12,859 bases of DNA, taken from contig JAZRXL010000039.1 of assembly GCA_045600225.1 (NCBI GenBank), positions 1-12,859 on the forward strand, given 5' to 3'. Of this stretch, positions 6,238 through 12,739 are shown piece by piece. Origin of the DNA: UBA1181 sp045600225. GTDB lineage: Bacteria > Bacteroidota > Bacteroidia > Bacteroidales > Paludibacteraceae. Position numbers and translations under genes: made by a program. Under the pieces are notes generated by a model, which made no database searches, was not told where the DNA came from, and saw only the letters and a list, made by a program, of their open reading frames with translations. The number at the start of each line of letters is the position of its first letter. The first letter of the stretch is position 1.

Positions 6238-6434
6238 TGGGTAAATACTATATTACAACAGAATTTCTATATCGATCTTCCACTGAGATTCTTGCAGATT
6301 CAGCAGAAGAAGCAAAAGAAAAGTGGGAAAAAATGTCTTTAAAACAAATTGTAGGAAAAGATATTATTAACATTGGCGATTTAGAAGATGGACTCATTGT
6401 TGATATCGACGAAGAAAAAACAAGTAAAGTATGA
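6237..6434 (+). CDS. Small DpnD/PcfM-like protein, 65 residues
   Basis: The pattern KYYITTEFLYRSSTEILADS followed by AEEAKEKWEK, a strand pair ending in a short helix with S-x-E-E-A, resembles the DpnD/PcfM family of small proteins that accompany restriction systems and mobile plasmids. The C-terminus is acidic (LIVDIDEEKTS). The start codon shares one base with the previous stop and its end overlaps the next start by four bases (ATGA), so it is translated in a coupled set of three. The family call is tentative; that it is a real gene rests mainly on the tight packing. Confidence 0.7.
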   Translation: MGKYYITTEFLYRSSTEILADSAEEAKEKWEKMSLKQIVGKDIINIGDLEDGLIVDIDEEKTSKV

Positions 6435-7969
6435 TAACAACAGACGAAATACGATCAATGTTACTGGACGTTGAGAATGACCGTGTTGAACGCACAATCT
6501 CTACGACTAATACGGATAAATTCGGTCAGGCGATTTGTGCCTTTGCCAACGACTTGCCTAATCATAGGCAGCCGGGGTATCTGTTCCTTGGAGTAACGGA
6601 TGATGGCAATGTTTCAGGTATTAACGTGACAGACGAGTTGCTAAAGAACATTGCTGCCATCCGCACCGATGGTAACATACAACCACAGCCTTCGATGGTG
6701 GTGCAGAAGGTTCCAATGCCCGAGGGCGATATCATCATGGTAGAGGTGCAACCGCACGTATTTCCTCCTGTTCGTTACAAAGGCAGAGTGTGGATTCGCG
6801 TAGGTCCTCGCAAGGGAATAGCAAGCGAAGCCGACGAACGCATACTGATGGAGAAGCGTCGAACAAATGTAACTTCGTTTGATTCTATGCCTTGTTTGAA
6901 TGCTACGCTTGATGACCTAGATACACGCTTGTTCAAATACTACTTCTTGCCAAAAGCAGTTGACGATGACGTGATTAAAGAAGACACTCGTGACATTCGT
7001 TATCAGATGAGTGCATTCGGATTCTACGATACTCATTACGATTGCCCTACAAACGCAGGCATGCTTTTCTTTGCCAAGAATCTCCGTCGCTTCATCGGTG
7101 GAGCGTACGTTCAGTATGTGAGGTTTGCAGGTAAGGATCGTGCTTCGGACATTCTCAGTGAGCATGAGTTCAAGGATAACCTTTGCACCATTTTGCCAGA
7201 GATAGACACTTTCATTAAGACCGCTATTACGAATCGTCGTCCTATTCCTGTAAGTTCTGCACGAGAGGAAAATGTGGTTGACTATCCAGACTGGGCAACC
7301 CGTGAGTTAGTGATGAATGCCATCTGCCATCGTGATTATGAGTCTAATGGTCCAATCCAGTTCTATCAGTATGCTGACCGCATAGAGATAGAGAATCACG
7401 GTGGTCTGTACGGCAGAGCCAACGAGCAGAATTTCCCGAACGTGAACGATTACCGCAACCTAATAGTCGCAGAAGGAATGAAGGTGCTTGGCTTCGTAAA
7501 CCGACAGAGTCGTGGTGTGCTGAAAGTGCAACGAGAACTTCGTGAAAACGAAAATGGTGAGGCAATTTATGACTTCGGCTACCAGACTGCTATCCTTGTC
7601 TGCGAAAGAAAATCTCCTCGTGGTGAACGATTGAAAGAAGAAGCCATCAAGAATGGATGGATGACGGAAAGTGCACAAAAACCGTCAAATATGACGGAAA
7701 ATGAGACGGAGAATTGTAAAAAACCGTCAAATATGACGGGAAACACCTCAAGAACCGTCAATGCGACGGAAAAACCCTCATTCCCAAACTTGATAGTTCA
7801 AAACGTATATCAAGCAATCAAGATGAATAGAAAGGCTAAGTATTCACAACTTGAGGATAATCTCGGCGTATCCGAAAGTACTATACTGCGTGCTATTGGT
7901 TGGCTCAAAGAGAATGGTTACATCAATTCGGAAAGGTCAAAAGTTAAGGGCGAATGGCAGTTGCTTTAA
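6431..7969 (+). CDS. AlbA_2 / GHKL-ATPase / winged-helix protein, 512 residues
   Basis: Residues about 15-130 form an AlbA_2 (Schlafen-type) domain: a variant of the ExxxxEFK start (here ERTISTTNTDKF), the AICAFAND helix, GYLFLGVTDDGNVSGI, and a strand with PPVRYKGRVWIRVG. Around residues 290-330 is the HATPase_c_4 (GHKL) centre: RELVMNAICHRDY with the Mg-ligand Asn296, and DRIEIENHGGL (316-326). Residues about 415-453 are a Ser/Asn/Thr-rich linker made of repeats (PSNMTEN, PSNMTGN, VNATE), and 454-512 a winged helix (YSQLEDNLGVSESTILRAI). Such proteins are often annotated as RecG-like transcriptional regulators. It is the last gene of the coupled cassette operon, preceded by a nuclease-like gene, so a sensor or regulator role there is plausible. 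The domain order is clear; the biological role is not. Confidence 0.88.
   Translation: MITTDEIRSMLLDVENDRVERTISTTNTDKFGQAICAFANDLPNHRQPGYLFLGVTDDGNVSGINVTDELLKNIAAIRTDGNIQPQPSMVVQKVPMPEGDIIMVEVQPHVFPPVRYKGRVWIRVGPRKGIASEADERILMEKRRTNVTSFDSMPCLNATLDDLDTRLFKYYFLPKAVDDDVIKEDTRDIRYQMSAFGFYDTHYDCPTNAGMLFFAKNLRRFIGGAYVQYVRFAGKDRASDILSEHEFKDNLCTILPEIDTFIKTAITNRRPIPVSSAREENVVDYPDWATRELVMNAICHRDYESNGPIQFYQYADRIEIENHGGLYGRANEQNFPNVNDYRNLIVAEGMKVLGFVNRQSRGVLKVQRELRENENGEAIYDFGYQTAILVCERKSPRGERLKEEAIKNGWMTESAQKPSNMTENETENCKKPSNMTGNTSRTVNATEKPSFPNLIVQNVYQAIKMNRKAKYSQLEDNLGVSESTILRAIGWLKENGYINSERSKVKGEWQLL
7682..7769. repeat. Three palindromic repeats inside the linker of the AlbA/ATPase gene
   Basis: CCGTCAAATATGACGG occurs twice exactly (7682-7697 and 7724-7739), and a shorter relative CCGTCAATGCGACGG lies at 7755-7769. 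A half-site ATGACGGAAA is at 7671-7680. Each full copy is a perfect palindrome of CCGTCA/TGACGG arms. They encode the PSNMT-type linker, so protein linker length and DNA palindromes are coupled. Repeat number could vary between strains. Confidence 0.7.
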
Positions 7970-8019
7970 TGTAAGGATCGTAACCGTGGTTGGTTAATTT
8001 AAACATAGAAGATTTCTAA

Positions 8020-8320
8020 TCACACAATACAAATCGGCTCAAAATCAATGATTATTACCTATTTATCGGCTCAAAATGATCCGAAAAGTAGATGAATAGT
8101 CACTATTTTGAGCCGATTCTACGATGAATCTTGTTGACAACGTCTGAAAGACGTTACACGGGCAACCCCGTACATACTCTGATACGCAGGGAAGAGGATG
8201 TGCAGGGTGGAACAAGGATACGCGAAGTTACTGTGCGTCTGAAAGACAAGTGTCCCCTACCCCGTTCATGTCTCTTCGTTCCATGTCCAGGGTTACGGGT
8301 GTAGCGTCTTAACAGACGCT
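8020..8320. repeat. Long direct repeat, right copy (cassette boundary)
   Basis: Same orientation and order as the left copy at 4823: the inverted-repeat element (8032-8118), the hairpin AACGTCT-GAA-AGACGTT (8139-8155), the CCCCGTACAT/ATGTGCAGGG pair, then GCGTCTGAAAGAC (8235-8247), where the right arm is cut short and about 50 bases present in the left copy are missing. It ends in a hairpin AGCGTCT-TAAC-AGACGCT (8303-8320) that is degenerate in the left copy. Confidence 0.85.
8032..8118. repeat. 87-bp inverted-repeat (MITE-like) element, copy 2
   Basis: It is identical to copy 1 except for one base in the centre (ACCTATTT in place of ACCCATTT). The perfect 14-base terminal inverted repeats are 8032-8045 and 8105-8118. 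The near identity, together with shared flanks on the right side, argues that the two long repeats arose by duplication of a segment and not by two independent insertions of this element. Confidence 0.6.
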
Positions 8321-8393
8321 GTGCTAACTGCAGCTATTCAATTTGGTGAATAACGTAACTTTGTAGGGTCGAATAGTATATAATTTCCTGTTT

Positions 8394-9302
8394 TTATTTA
8401 GTAGGACAAACGCCACGAAGATATCCGACATGGCGAATTTGAACTGAGTCGGGGATCATAGGATGTTGAGAGTTCCAATGATCAAAAATCCAACCATAGG
8501 AGTAAAAGTTCAGTTCCTTTTCATCAAAAATAAGATCATAATACGAAATCTCTCCGACGCCAGTAAAATGAGATATGTCTTCAAATGAGCCTGTTCTGTA
8601 AATAGCAATCTCGTTTTCTTTGATCAATATGTCTCTGTCTTCGTATGTATACCAGGTTTCGGTGTCGTTCCAGTGATATTCACTTTCGACAGCCCATTTT
8701 GGTACAGTATCTTTGAAAAGATATTCAACCTCTTGATGTTTATGTTCAAAGCACCCTGTAGTAGGCAGGAATATCCAATTCCCGTTTTTTCCGGTAAACT
8801 TCCATCCATTCTTTCCGTTTATCGTACACCATTCTTTCTGGCAATACTCTAATAACTCCTCAAAATTGCAGTTGTTGGGTAATCTCCATGAACCTCCCAT
8901 TGCTTTATGAATGGGATCAGTATCTATTCTAATGGTACTGTTTTCTATCCTGGTCCATAAATTACCTGCTTTAAGTTGTTTGTTTCTTGTACTGCCTAAA
9001 TTAAGCTTCTGACCGTTGAGATCAATAATACCCGATTCTTCGACAGAAGTGGCATCAACATTCATGGTTGCCCATAAAATGCCGCTTGGAAGTCCTAGAT
9101 CTACACAGTCATATCCATTGGAGTCTCCGAATGTTTCGCTTGCTTCTGAACAAATGTCATCTTCTGTACTGGTTTCATCCGAATGGCAATCGTCTTGCTG
9201 CTCATGATTATTAACTGGAATTTTGTTGTCGTCCTCTTTGTCTTCTTTGCATGAAAACGTGCAAAGAATGATGAATGGTAGTAAGAAAAATATTTTCTTC
9301 AT
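8394..9302 (-). CDS. Surface lipoprotein with FISUMP/DUF1566-like domain
   Basis: The N-terminus is a lipoprotein signal: MKKIFFLLPFIILCTFSC, with Cys18 as the lipidated residue (box TFSC, atypical at -3 but usual for this phylum). Residues 19-25 read KEDKEDD, matching the Bacteroidetes lipoprotein export signal (Lys/Ser followed by acidic residues) that sends lipoproteins to the cell surface. An acidic low-complexity tether follows (to about 58). The body starts with CVDLGLPSGILWATMNV (66-82) and continues with GGSWRLP, FEELLEYC, NGWKFTGKNG and IFLPTTG. This is the pattern of the FISUMP/DUF1566-like domain that is common in Bacteroidetes surface proteins of unknown ligand. It is monocistronic, converges on the cassette and has its own promoter. 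The domain call is good; binding partner unknown. Confidence 0.85.
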   Translation of the reverse strand: MKKIFFLLPFIILCTFSCKEDKEDDNKIPVNNHEQQDDCHSDETSTEDDICSEASETFGDSNGYDCVDLGLPSGILWATMNVDATSVEESGIIDLNGQKLNLGSTRNKQLKAGNLWTRIENSTIRIDTDPIHKAMGGSWRLPNNCNFEELLEYCQKEWCTINGKNGWKFTGKNGNWIFLPTTGCFEHKHQEVEYLFKDTVPKWAVESEYHWNDTETWYTYEDRDILIKENEIAIYRTGSFEDISHFTGVGEISYYDLIFDEKELNFYSYGWIFDHWNSQHPMIPDSVQIRHVGYLRGVCPTK

Positions 9303-9332
9303 GATGTTCTATTTTGTTAGATTAATATATTG

Positions 9333-9362
9333 CAAATATAGCTATTTTTTCGTAATGGCAAA
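9333..9362 (-). promoter_or_regulatory. Promoter of the lipoprotein gene
   Basis: On the minus strand TATATTTG (plus-strand CAAATATA, 9333-9340) is an exact -7 box, and TTTG (plus-strand CAAA, 9359-9362) lies 18 bases upstream. Transcription would start roughly 22-25 bases before the ATG complement at 9302. Confidence 0.55.
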
Positions 9363-9368
9363 TTATAC

Positions 9369-9420
9369 CTTTTGACCCCAAAGGATGAAAATGCCATCAG
9401 TGATGGCAGTGCTTTTGACC
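9369..9420. promoter_or_regulatory. Palindrome between two CTTTTGACC repeats, upstream of the lipoprotein promoter
   Basis: TGCCATCAGTGATGGCA (9392-9408) is a perfect palindrome of 8-base arms around one G. It is bracketed by CTTTTGACC at 9369-9377 and 9412-9420 (43 bp apart). The group sits just upstream of the -33 position of the lipoprotein gene, where an activator would bind. The regulatory role is inference; it could also be a short hairpin repeat. Confidence 0.4.
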
Positions 9421-9427
9421 ACATATA

Positions 9428-9563
9428 GAATCTTATTGGCAACGTCTGAAAGACGTTACACTAGCAACCCCGTACATACTCTGATACGCAGTGAAGAGGA
9501 TGTGCAGGGTGGATACAAGGATACGTGAAGTTACTGTGCGTCTGAAAGACGCTACCTCGGATG
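9428..9563. repeat. REP-like three-hairpin block, copy 3
   Basis: The same parts and order as copy 1: AACGTCT-GAA-AGACGTT (9441-9457), the CCCCGTACAT/ATGTGCAGGG pair (one mismatch), and GCGTCT-GAA-AGACGC (9538-9552), ending in ACCTCGGATG. It lacks the 87-bp inverted-repeat element that precedes copies 1 and 2, so the hairpin block is an independent repeat family. Confidence 0.75.
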
Positions 9564-9651
9564 CTCAAAAAAAATGGATTCTTATCAAACACCTAAAAAC
9601 TTTTCAAAGTTATCTCGGTGAATGACTTCAAATGAGGAGGTATGTATAGGT

Positions 9652-9701
9652 AATTCCAAAAATATCGCCACTTTCTTGGAATCAATTCCGAAAATATCGC
9701 C
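9652..9701. repeat. 18-base direct repeat with a 32-bp period
   Basis: AATTCCAAAAATATCGCC (9652-9669) recurs as AATTCCGAAAATATCGCC (9684-9701), with one difference. The second copy overlaps GGAAT-CA-ATTCC (9678-9689), a short palindrome. It lies directly downstream of the minus-strand flavoprotein stop. Only two units are present, so this is not called an array. Confidence 0.45.
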
Positions 9702-9715
9702 TAACAGATAGTCGC

Positions 9716-10336
9716 CTATCGAATGAAATTAGTAGGATTCCACTCTTCACGCTGAGGCACATTGCCATCACCTGTTTGTATCTTCTTCAACATCCAAGCC
9801 ATATTGTTGGCAAGGGTTCTCATGGTCTGCATACCCTCTGCATCCATGCCTGATTCGCCTTCTGAGCGACCATAGGCGATGTTCCAATACTGGGAAGTGA
9901 CAACTGGCATATTGAGCATCAAGAAAGGCATCAACAAAGTCTGGTAGGCTGCAGTAGCACCACCTCTACGGCAGACAGTCACTGCTGCAACAGGTTTGCC
10001 ATCCATCTTGGCACTGCTTGAATAACCCATTCTGTGAAGTAGGGATAGAATAGGACCTGTTGGCGTTCCGTAATAAACAGGCGAACCTACTACCAAGCCA
10101 TCAGCTTCATTCATCTTTGCAATAATCTGATTGCAGATGTCATCGTCGAATATACATCTGCCCAATCCTTGCTCTTTGCATTTGCCACAAGCCACACAAC
10201 CTCTTACGGGCTTGGTGCCTATCCATACGATCTCACTATCTACTCCTTGTGACTGAAGTTGCTTGGCAACCTCTTCCAACGCCCTGTTCGTATTGCCATG
10301 TTGGCGTGGACTTCCATTAATAAGTAATACCTTCAT
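9716..10336 (-). CDS. Flavodoxin-fold (NADPH-dependent FMN reductase-like) protein with four-Cys motif
   Basis: The flavodoxin-like fold is shown by the FMN phosphate loop GSPRQHGNT (8-16) after the first strand KVLLING, the strand-loop SPVYYGTPTGP (about 85-95) contacting the flavin, and a typical length of 206 residues. Between them are four cysteines, Cys47-x2-Cys50-x2-Cys53-x7-Cys61. This resembles the compact motif (CX2CX2CX4-7C) that binds a 4Fe-4S cluster in archaeal iron-sulfur flavoproteins, so electron transfer or reduction of a small substrate in the cytoplasm is likely. It is the last gene of a minus-strand unit and starts 3 bases after the stop of the DXS-like gene, so the two are co-transcribed and may share a pathway. 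A short GATAG-TCGC-CTATC hairpin overlaps its stop. Substrate unknown. Confidence 0.88.
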   Translation of the reverse strand: MKVLLINGSPRQHGNTNRALEEVAKQLQSQGVDSEIVWIGTKPVRGCVACGKCKEQGLGRCIFDDDICNQIIAKMNEADGLVVGSPVYYGTPTGPILSLLHRMGYSSSAKMDGKPVAAVTVCRRGGATAAYQTLLMPFLMLNMPVVTSQYWNIAYGRSEGESGMDAEGMQTMRTLANNMAWMLKKIQTGDGNVPQREEWNPTNFIR

Positions 10337-10339
10337 ATT

Positions 10340-12094
10340 TTATCGTCTTGAAATAATATCCTCCACAATCTGTTCTACTTGCAATCTGTTTTCGCTAGCC
10401 AACTCCTCTGGATCATAACGGTCGTAGAAGGATTTCTTCAATCCTCTGACAAGCACCTTCATGTCTGAGTCGCTGTAATAGCGTGCTATCTTCTCTCCAT
10501 ATCCACCATCAATGATGCCATCCTCAAGAGTAACAACCAACGAGTGGTTCGTCTTAAGCTTATCCAATACCTCCTCATCAACACCCGTCAAATAGCGCGG
10601 ATTGATAAGGGTAGCGTTGATACCTTTCTCCTTCAATAGGTCTGCTACTTTTACGCCACGACTATAAAAGTTTCCTACAGCAATGATGGCTACTTCCGAA
10701 CCTTTTTGCTCCACATGGAATTTATTCAGCTGACTATAATCAGCATCAAACGTCACATCTTTTCTATGCTCTACTACCATTCCGGGTACGCGGATGGCAA
10801 CAGGATGCACACGTTGCGCCACTGCCCAATCCAACATCTTTATATACTCCTCATAGCAGGTTGGTGCCAAGTAGACCATGTTTGGAATATTGGAAATCAA
10901 CGGAATATCAAAAAGGCAAAGGTGAGTCACATCGTTCATTCCATACATACTGCACCAGAAGGTAAGAAATGTGGCAGGCGATTTGTTGACACACAGATCT
11001 TGCGACAACTGATCGTAAGTGCGTTGGAAGAAGGTTCCGTATGTACCCCAAACAGGTGATCCTCCGCGTGTGGCGATACCGCTAGCTAAGGCAACTGTAT
11101 GCTCCTCTGCGATTCCTGTATCTACATATTGAGCACCTAACTGAGCTCGTCTGTCGGGTGTTAGTCCCATAGCCGAACAAGTACCTGCTGCCAATACTAC
11201 CAATTCAGGATTCTCTTTAGCCTTCTTAAGAAGATACTCACCAGTTAGGTTGTTGTAACTCTCTGCATCACTTGGGTATCTCGGACTACCATCCTCTATG
11301 AGGAACGGACCTCCATAGTGCCATGCTTCCTTGTCTTTCTCTGCGTATGGGAGGCCCTTGCCTTTCAAAGTATTGATATGCACTACAATAGGACGAGTGC
11401 TATCTTTTACCTTTTCGAATGCTTGCGAAAGGGCATCAATGTTGTTTCCCTCCTTCACATACATATAGTCGAGCCCCTGAGCGCGGAACCAGTTGAGTTC
11501 TGCCTTTCCCTCCGTATCACGAAGTAATTGAAGATTCTTGTAGATACCTCCGTGATTTTCGGAGATAGACATCTGATTATCGTTGACGATGATGATGAAG
11601 TTACCCTCATATTCACCCGCATTGCTCAATCCTTCCAATGCCTCGCCACCCGAAAGCGAACCATCTCCGATGATGGCGATCACATTCTCCTTGCCGCCAC
11701 ACACATCACGACCCTTGGCTAATCCTAAAGCCAAAGAGATAGAGGTAGACGTGTGTCCGATATTGAAATTGTCATAAGGAGACTCCTCATGATTAGAATA
11801 GCCCGTCACATCATTATAGTGTTCGGGCGACAAGAAGGCTTGTACGCGTCCTGTCAGCATCTTATGGCAATAAGACTGGTGGCTCACATCGAATACAAAG
11901 CGATCTGTAGGAGAGTTGAACACACGGTGTAGAGCAATAGTCGGTTCCACGAAACCGAGGTTAGGACCCACGTGACCACCACGCACACTCAATTTTTCGA
12001 TTAACACCTTACGAGCCTCGTCGGCCAATATATTCAACTGATCAAGGCTAAGAGCTTTGACATCAGCAGGTGACTGAATTTTTTCTATATACAT
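10340..12094 (-). CDS. Divergent 1-deoxy-D-xylulose-5-phosphate synthase-like ThDP enzyme
   Basis: The whole length follows the DXS fold. The N-terminal half has GGHVGPNLG (His41, counterpart of E. coli His49), HQSYCHK and the thiamine diphosphate motif GDGS (143-146) through NDNQMSIS (Asn171/Asn173). The middle has TGIAEEH with catalytic Glu330 (E. coli Glu370), and a transketolase C-domain ends the chain. DXS makes the isoprenoid precursor DXP from pyruvate and glyceraldehyde 3-phosphate. The DXS-specific stretch around E. coli 416-431 (IDRAGIVG...TH) is changed: Arg420 becomes Trp380 and Asp427 becomes Asn387, while His431 is kept (His391). The RYPRG motif is RVPGM. The segment after NDNQMSIS is about 40 residues shorter, giving 584 in place of about 620. 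E. coli numbers are from memory. A related acyloin- or DXP-forming reaction is plausible; the substrate is open. Confidence 0.85.
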   Translation of the reverse strand: MYIEKIQSPADVKALSLDQLNILADEARKVLIEKLSVRGGHVGPNLGFVEPTIALHRVFNSPTDRFVFDVSHQSYCHKMLTGRVQAFLSPEHYNDVTGYSNHEESPYDNFNIGHTSTSISLALGLAKGRDVCGGKENVIAIIGDGSLSGGEALEGLSNAGEYEGNFIIIVNDNQMSISENHGGIYKNLQLLRDTEGKAELNWFRAQGLDYMYVKEGNNIDALSQAFEKVKDSTRPIVVHINTLKGKGLPYAEKDKEAWHYGGPFLIEDGSPRYPSDAESYNNLTGEYLLKKAKENPELVVLAAGTCSAMGLTPDRRAQLGAQYVDTGIAEEHTVALASGIATRGGSPVWGTYGTFFQRTYDQLSQDLCVNKSPATFLTFWCSMYGMNDVTHLCLFDIPLISNIPNMVYLAPTCYEEYIKMLDWAVAQRVHPVAIRVPGMVVEHRKDVTFDADYSQLNKFHVEQKGSEVAIIAVGNFYSRGVKVADLLKEKGINATLINPRYLTGVDEEVLDKLKTNHSLVVTLEDGIIDGGYGEKIARYYSDSDMKVLVRGLKKSFYDRYDPEELASENRLQVEQIVEDIISRR

Positions 12095-12118
12095 AATTTG
12101 AATCTAATATTTTTCGTG

Positions 12119-12559
12119 TTAAAAACTTTTATCCAATTCGTTGGCAACCAATTCTAATGTACGTTCACAAACATTCTTGTCGTAGAACTTCTCTAGCACC
12201 TCAGCGAACACATCATTCGAAGACACTAAATTAAAAAGCGTCATACAGGAACGAACCTTCATTGCGTCTATCTCACCGAAGATATTGGTCGCCGAATCAT
12301 TCAGTTCAAGCAAAGCACGCGTTATTTCATAAAGCCTGTTTCTCAACACCTCATTTTCAAAATAAGACTTAGACTCAGCTAACGACCTGATGCCATACAT
12401 TTGTGATGTAGCACTCAGACTAAGTCCCACCATTTGAGGGAATATATACCAAATCCAATGAGATTGTTTTCTACCATCTTTTACTTCCTGAAGCGCTTTT
12501 TTGTACATATTATGATTATCTTGTGCTTTTATGAATCGGTCTAAATTAAATAACTCCAT
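12119..12559 (-). CDS. DUF1810 family protein
   Basis: The 146-residue sequence shows the hallmarks of the DUF1810 (COG5579) family: L-x-R-F-x-x-A-Q near the N-terminus (LDRFIKAQDNHNMYKKAL), GRKQSHWIWYIFPQM (about residues 29-43), the small GLSLSATSQMYGIRSLAESK segment and a later MKVRSCMTLFNLV. The SHWxWxxFPQ block, with invariant His/Trp and Pro, is diagnostic. No biochemical role is established for the family, as far as I know. It is the first gene of a minus-strand unit, 24 bases before the DXS-like gene, behind a TACTTTTG promoter box, so it probably shares regulation with that enzyme. A function common to both is not implied by this alone. Confidence 0.9.
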   Translation of the reverse strand: MELFNLDRFIKAQDNHNMYKKALQEVKDGRKQSHWIWYIFPQMVGLSLSATSQMYGIRSLAESKSYFENEVLRNRLYEITRALLELNDSATNIFGEIDAMKVRSCMTLFNLVSSNDVFAEVLEKFYDKNVCERTLELVANELDKSF

Positions 12560-12615
12560 TCTGACAAGACAAAAAACGTTTTATAATAATATCAAACAGA
12601 AATCACTGCTGACTA

Positions 12616-12623
12616 CAAAAGTA
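12616..12623 (-). promoter_or_regulatory. Promoter -7 box of the DUF1810/DXS-like/flavoprotein operon
   Basis: Plus-strand CAAAAGTA is the complement of TACTTTTG, identical to the -7 box of the Fic gene. Transcription would start near 12609, giving about 50 bases of leader. A clear -33 TTTG is not seen at 18-22 bases. The downstream genes are spaced by 24 and 3 bases, so one transcript is likely. Confidence 0.5.
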
Positions 12624-12739
12624 TAAATTTTCTCAGAAAGAAATAGTTGCATATAAAAATAATTAATTGGATATAAAAAATAAGATTTTGGTTTAGAAAA
12701 TCACCACAAAACTGACAGAGTGACTTATACTAGAAAAAG

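Larger units (their letters stand above)
7970..8393. other. Spacer made of the right direct repeat; no gene seen
   Basis: After the ATPase stop come about 50 bases without a recognisable feature, then the right direct repeat (8020-8320), then about 70 A/T-rich bases to the convergent lipoprotein gene. A box-like TAACTTTG lies on the plus strand at 8356-8363, but there is no gene for it. No terminator with a T-run is obvious for either flanking unit. Confidence 0.55.
9303..9715. other. Spacer with lipoprotein promoter, palindrome, REP-like copy and short direct repeats
   Basis: No gene is supported. From left: the minus-strand promoter (9333-9362), the CTTTTGACC pair and palindrome (9369-9420), the third REP-like block (9428-9563), an AACTTT-TC-AAAGTT inverted repeat (about 9597-9610), and the paired 18-base repeat (9652-9701) just downstream of the minus-strand flavoprotein gene. 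Confidence 0.6.

Noticed and set aside
8356..8363. TAACTTTG as a promoter on the plus strand
   Set aside because: It faces into the 3' end of the convergent lipoprotein gene and no plus-strand gene follows.
4823..9563. The repeated hairpins as a CRISPR array
   Set aside because: The repeats are not evenly spaced, include palindromes of differing sequence, have no unique spacers of constant length and no cas genes are near.
9707..9720. GATAG-TCGC-CTATC as the terminator of the flavoprotein operon
   Set aside because: The stem is only 5 bp, overlaps the stop codon and has no T-run on the transcript; it is mentioned in the gene entry only.
10340..12094. Calling this gene simply dxs
   Set aside because: Several substrate-binding positions and about 40 residues differ from canonical DXS, so the symbol would overstate what is known.
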